Of a DNA stretch of 43,265 nt, positions 32,932-43,265 are shown one piece after another; positions within the stretch are counted from its first letter, which is position 1, and each line of letters begins with the position of its first letter. The DNA comes from Poriferisodalis multihospitum (GTDB lineage Bacteria > Actinomycetota > Acidimicrobiia > Acidimicrobiales > Poriferisodalaceae), in contig JAPYOI010000074.1 of assembly GCA_028278755.1 (NCBI GenBank), forward strand, positions 1-43,265, read 5' to 3'. A program made the translations under genes and the position numbers. Below the pieces are notes generated by a model, which was given only the letters and a program-made list of their open reading frames with translations, was not told the origin of the DNA and did no database searches.

Positions 32932-33402
32932 CTACCAGCGGTAGTGGGCGAAGGCCTTGTTGGCCTCTGCCATGCGGTGCGTGTCTTCACGCCGCTTGGC
33001 AGCCGAGCCGGTGCCGTTGGAGGCATCCATCAGCTCGTTCGCGAGTCGTTCAGACATGGTGCGCTCGCGGCGCTCGCGGGCGAAGCCCACGATCCAGCGA
33101 ATTGCCAGCGCGGTGGCGCGGCGCGGGCGCACCTCGACGGGCACCTGGTACGTGGCGCCGCCGACGCGACGGCTCTTCACTTCGACTTGCGGCCGGGTGT
33201 TGTCCACCGCCCGCTTCAGAATCTCGAGCGGCTCGCCGCCTGTCCGCTCGCCGACGAGATCCATCGCTTGGTACACGATGCTCTCGGCCAGCGAGCGCTT
33301 GCCGCGCCGCAGCACCTTGTTGATGAACTGGGTGACCAGCGCGGAGTCGTAGACGGGGTCGGGAGCGATGTCGCGGCGGGGCGCTGCACCTCGGCGGGGC
33401 AC
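32932..33402 (-). CDS. rpsG: Small-subunit ribosomal protein uS7
   Basis: A 156-residue primary binder of the 30S head. DPVYDSALVTQFINKVLRRG, PLEILKRAVDNTRPQVEVKS and RRVGGATYQVPVEVRPRRAT are canonical; the C-terminus HRMAEANKAFAHYRW is typical. It begins 1 nt after the rpsL stop. Confidence 0.97.
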   Translation of the reverse strand: MPRRGAAPRRDIAPDPVYDSALVTQFINKVLRRGKRSLAESIVYQAMDLVGERTGGEPLEILKRAVDNTRPQVEVKSRRVGGATYQVPVEVRPRRATALAIRWIVGFARERRERTMSERLANELMDASNGTGSAAKRREDTHRMAEANKAFAHYRW

Positions 33403-33403
33403 G

Positions 33404-33775
33404 TCAGGACTCCCGCTTGGCGCCGTAGCGCGAGCGTGCCTGCTGGCGGGAATTCACACCCGAAGCATCCAGCGCACCGCGGATGATCTTGTAACGGACA
33501 CCGGGCAGGTCCTTGACCCGGCCGCCGCGCACCAGCACGATGCTGTGCTCCTGCAGGTTGTGGCCCTCGCCCGGGATGTAAGCGGTCACCTCGACACCGC
33601 TGGTGAGGCGCACACGGGCAACCTTGCGCAGGGCCGAGTTCGGCTTCTTCGGCGTGTGCGTGTACACGCGGGTGCAGACCCCGCGCCGCTGGGGCGAGCC
33701 CTTCAACGCCGGCGTGCGCACCTTCGTCGGCTTGGACTTTCGGCCCTTGCGGACCAGCTGCTGGATCGTGGGCAC
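33404..33775 (-). CDS. rpsL: Small-subunit ribosomal protein uS12
   Basis: A 123-residue decoding-centre protein. PTIQQLVRKGRK, THTPKKPNSALRKVARVRLT and GGRVKDLPGVRYKIIRGALD are intact, so the two lysines whose change gives streptomycin resistance (E. coli 43 and 88) are both present. The start is GTG 33775 with GAGG upstream. It follows rpoC after a 170-nt gap containing a candidate promoter. Confidence 0.97.
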   Translation of the reverse strand: MPTIQQLVRKGRKSKPTKVRTPALKGSPQRRGVCTRVYTHTPKKPNSALRKVARVRLTSGVEVTAYIPGEGHNLQEHSIVLVRGGRVKDLPGVRYKIIRGALDASGVNSRQQARSRYGAKRES

Positions 33776-33912
33776 CAGAACCTCAGTGAGTTGGGAGACC
33801 CCTGCAAGTCGGGGCTGTCAGCGGGACAGGTTGCTAGCGGACAGGTCGACGGGCAGGAGTCGTGCAGATCTGCGCAATGCCCCACCCGGCAGCGCGCCGA
33901 AACCGGCCTTGA

Positions 33913-33941
33913 AGGCTAGGCAGCGCGCCCCAGCACGACAA
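33913..33941 (-). promoter_or_regulatory. Candidate rpsL (str operon) promoter
   Basis: TTGTCG (33941-33936), 17 bp, then TAGCCT (33918-33913) on the minus strand, only a few bases after the rpoC stop. The spacer contains one copy of an 11-bp direct repeat GGCGCGCTGCC; the other copy is 31 bp downstream (33888-33898). The leader to rpsL would be about 130 nt. Confidence 0.5.
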
Positions 33942-33945
33942 CCGC

Positions 33946-37887
<3,942 letters not shown>

Positions 37888-37977
37888 GCGTTGTGTCCGG
37901 CCCTGTGTCTGTTTCGGTGGTGCGAGTTCTTGATGTTTCGGTTGCGCTGCATCGGCTGTGCGGTGTCGCTGCGCTGA

Positions 37978-41640
<3,663 letters not shown>

Positions 41641-41826
41641 CGGACTCTCCTAGTGGTTCAGTTGTTCGGGATGGGTCACCGGCGACTGCCCGCGGCAGGC
41701 GACGGGGGGCTGGAAGGGCGCGCAGTCGCAGGTGTCCGCAGCAAACAGGGAGCCCACCGCTGGGCCTCGATGCTGGGGACTGGTGGGTGCGCGAATGGGG
41801 AGGCCACCTGTGCCACGGCCTTGGCA

Positions 41827-41855
41827 ACGCTATCCAGCAACGCTGGGCGCCACAA
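41827..41855 (-). promoter_or_regulatory. Candidate rpoB promoter
   Basis: TTGTGG (41855-41850), 17 bp, then TAGCGT (41832-41827) on the minus strand, inside the 253-nt rplL-rpoB gap. The leader would be about 180 nt. The rest of the gap holds no reading frame I can support. Confidence 0.5.
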
Positions 41856-41893
41856 CCGCCGCACGCGGCATGCGGTGAGAAATGCGCGCGCGT

Positions 41894-42286
41894 CTAGGAC
41901 AGTTCGACGCTGGCGCCGACTGCCTCGAGGGCTTCCTTGGCCTTGTCGGCGTCGGCCTTCGGCACGCCTTCGAGCACAGGCTTCGGGGCAGCCTCCACCA
42001 GATCCTTGGCCTCCTTGAGTCCCAAGCTGGTGAGCGAGCGCACCTCCTTGATGACCTGTACCTTCTTGTCGCCGATCGCGGTCAGCGTGACGGTGACCTC
42101 ATCGGCAGCCTCCTCGGCGGCCTCGCCGTCGGTGTCACCGCCAGCAGCAGCGGCAGCCACCATCATCGGGGCGGCGGCAGCAGCGGTGACGTCGAAGCGC
42201 TCTTCGAACGCCTTCTTCAGCTCGACCAGCTCGAGCACCGTCATGTTGCCGATGGCGTCGAGGATCTCTTCGGTGGACGTGCTCAT
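41894..42286 (-). CDS. rplL: Large-subunit ribosomal protein bL12 (L7/L12)
   Basis: A 130-residue stalk protein that recruits translation GTPases. The N-terminal dimerisation helix (TEEILDAIGNMTVLELVELK) is followed by an Ala-rich hinge (AAAAPMMVAAAAAGG) and the C-terminal domain VTLTAIGDKKVQVIKEVRSL with GLKEAKDLVEAAPKPV. It overlaps rplJ by 4 nt (ATGA). Confidence 0.96.
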   Translation of the reverse strand: MSTSTEEILDAIGNMTVLELVELKKAFEERFDVTAAAAAPMMVAAAAAGGDTDGEAAEEAADEVTVTLTAIGDKKVQVIKEVRSLTSLGLKEAKDLVEAAPKPVLEGVPKADADKAKEALEAVGASVELS

Positions 42287-43002
42287 TGGTTGTTCTCCAT
42301 ATCAATTTGGGCTGGATCAATTTGGGCTGGGTCTGACGGATCGCTGTCGGGGTCGTCTGATGCGGCACCTTCGGGCTCAGGAGCGGCATCGTCCGCGGCC
42401 ACGCTGGCATCGGCTTGGTCGGCTCGAGCCGCGGGCGCCTCGTCGGAAGCCGGACTGTCCGGCGTCTTGTCGATCAGCGCTTGGACGAGGCCCGACACTT
42501 CACTGATCAGGTTGTTCATCATCGAGGCCAGCGCGTTGAGCGGCGCGGAGAACGCGCCGAGCATCTGCGCCATCAGCTCATCGCGCGACGGCAGGTCAGC
42601 CAAGTCACGCACCTGAGCGTCGCTGAGCAGTGTGCCCGCCAGCACGCCGCCCTTGATGATCAGCGCATCGTGCTCCGCAGCGAACGTGCGCAGGGCCTGA
42701 GCGGCGGCCGACGGATCTGTGCCGCAGAAAGCGAGCGCCGTCGGACCTAGGAGCAGGTCGAGCGTTCCGGCCGGCGCATCAGCCGACAGCGCCCGACGGA
42801 CCAGGGTGTTCTTGTAGATCTTGTAGCGGCAGTCGGCATCGACGAGGCGGCCTCGCAGGTCTGCCATCTCTGCCACGTCCAAGCCCCGGTACTCGGTGAA
42901 CAGCACTGCCTCGGCATCGTTGAACCGCTGGCGGACCTCGTCCACTACGGCCACCTTGTCGGCCCGTGGCGCGCGCCCCTCAGCCGTCGTTGCTGTCGCC
43001 AT
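42283..43002 (-). CDS. rplJ: Large-subunit ribosomal protein uL10
   Basis: A 239-residue stalk base that carries the L12 dimers. KVAVVDEVRQRFNDAEAVLF, TEYRGLDVAEMADLRGRL and YKIYKNTLVRRAL are family marks, and the helix ALASMMNNLISEVSGLVQAL binds L12. ATG 43002 has GGAGG eight bases upstream; upstream in-frame sequence lies in the leader. After residue 180 there is an acidic Ala/Asp/Ser tail ending in a duplicated PAQID unit before MENNQ; E. coli L10 has 165 residues. Confidence 0.95.
   Translation of the reverse strand: MATATTAEGRAPRADKVAVVDEVRQRFNDAEAVLFTEYRGLDVAEMADLRGRLVDADCRYKIYKNTLVRRALSADAPAGTLDLLLGPTALAFCGTDPSAAAQALRTFAAEHDALIIKGGVLAGTLLSDAQVRDLADLPSRDELMAQMLGAFSAPLNALASMMNNLISEVSGLVQALIDKTPDSPASDEAPAARADQADASVAADDAAPEPEGAASDDPDSDPSDPAQIDPAQIDMENNQ
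42301..42330 (-). repeat. 15-bp tandem duplication at the rplJ 3' end
   Basis: ATCAATTTGGGCTGG occurs twice in perfect tandem (42301-42315, 42316-42330). It encodes PAQID twice in frame, six codons before the rplJ stop. Confidence 0.9.
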
Positions 43003-43263
43003 GGTGGGGACCTCCTGTGCTGCGGGGTGTGCGGTGATCGGGCGGTTGGATCGCTCCCGGTCCCAGAACGGGCACCGGTCCGCAGACCAGACAGAACCGC
43101 CTCCCGACGCAGACGCGCACAGGAAAACCGTCCGCCTCATCAGGCTCGACCCGCGCTGCTCACCCGATACGGGCGAGCCCCTGAACATGGTTCAGACGGG
43201 GCCGATTTCAGGCCGGAGCCACCGGAGTTCTACGGCGAGCAAGTTGTGGAGTGCCGAACGCTA
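43003..43263 (-). promoter_or_regulatory. rplJ leader, probable L10-type regulatory leader, with a -10 at the window edge
   Basis: About 260 nt of leader precede rplJ. TAGCGT (43263-43258) at the edge matches the -10 shape of the other ribosomal promoters; its -35 would lie outside the window. A 9-bp hairpin with one G-T pair (GCTCGCCCG-TAT-CGGGTGAGC on the minus strand, 43178-43158) and a GGTCTGCGGACC stem nearby are visible. L10 leaders that bind L10-L12 and repress translation are known at this place in many bacteria. I cannot fit the consensus by eye. Confidence 0.35.
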
Positions 43264-43265
43264 CC

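Overview
This is a GC-rich window from an actinobacterium (phylum Actinomycetota). The best guess is a deep, little-studied lineage such as Acidimicrobiia; that class-level guess is inference. The phylum call rests on three things seen in the sequence: the long charged coiled-coil insert near the N-terminus of RpoC, the short-LID adenylate kinase, and a zinc-type S14. About 37 kb is one ribosomal/RNA-polymerase supercluster, entirely on the minus strand. In transcription order it reads rplJ-rplL-rpoB-rpoC-rpsL-rpsG-fusA-tuf-rpsJ, then a break, then rplC-rplD-rplW-rplB-rpsS-rplV-rpsC-rplP-rpmC-rpsQ-rplN-rplX-rplE-rpsN(Z)-rpsH-rplF-rplR-rpsE-rpmD-rplO-secY-adk-rpmJ-rpsM-rpsK-rpsD-rpoA-rplQ.

Layout. 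1-3711 is accessory DNA on the plus strand: the 3' end of a type I restriction hsdR, a VapBC-like toxin-antitoxin pair, a superoxide dismutase remnant, a membrane-protein/winged-helix pair with a palindromic operator, and an acyl-ACP desaturase. An RraA-like aldolase gene (3753-4454, minus) follows rplQ. 4475-19318 is the spc/alpha/S10 part of the supercluster. 19560-28991 is a roughly 9.5-kb accessory block sitting exactly between rplC and rpsJ. It has two halves: a minus-strand series (quinone-oxidoreductase-like enzyme, membrane di-iron hydroxylase, GH3-type acyl-adenylating enzyme, enolase-superfamily epimerase, small membrane protein) and a divergent plus-strand molybdenum hydroxylase (FAD, 2Fe-2S and molybdopterin subunits) ending in a truncated moaD and three 31-bp repeats. 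29060-43002 is the str/rif part of the supercluster.

How it works together. The supercluster makes the translation and transcription core. Candidate promoters of one shape (TTGnnn, 17 bp, TAGCCT or TAGCGT) precede rpoB, rpsL, tuf and rplC, so the part split off by the accessory block appears to have its own start. In the accessory block, the last four minus-strand genes overlap by 4 nt or nearly touch, which points to one pathway. My hypothesis is acyl oxidation, ATP-dependent amide formation, then epimerisation of the product.

Oddities most worth attention: (i) two identical 22-codon reading frames between rpsS and rplV, copied from the 3' end of rpsS and linked by ATGA overlaps; (ii) tandem copies of gene 3' ends also after adk and after the moaD remnant; (iii) apparent loss of all four cysteines of the second zinc site of RpoC; (iv) the GH3/enolase/hydroxylase operon; (v) no map or infA between adk and rpmJ. 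No tRNA, rRNA, CRISPR array, integrase or insertion sequence was seen.
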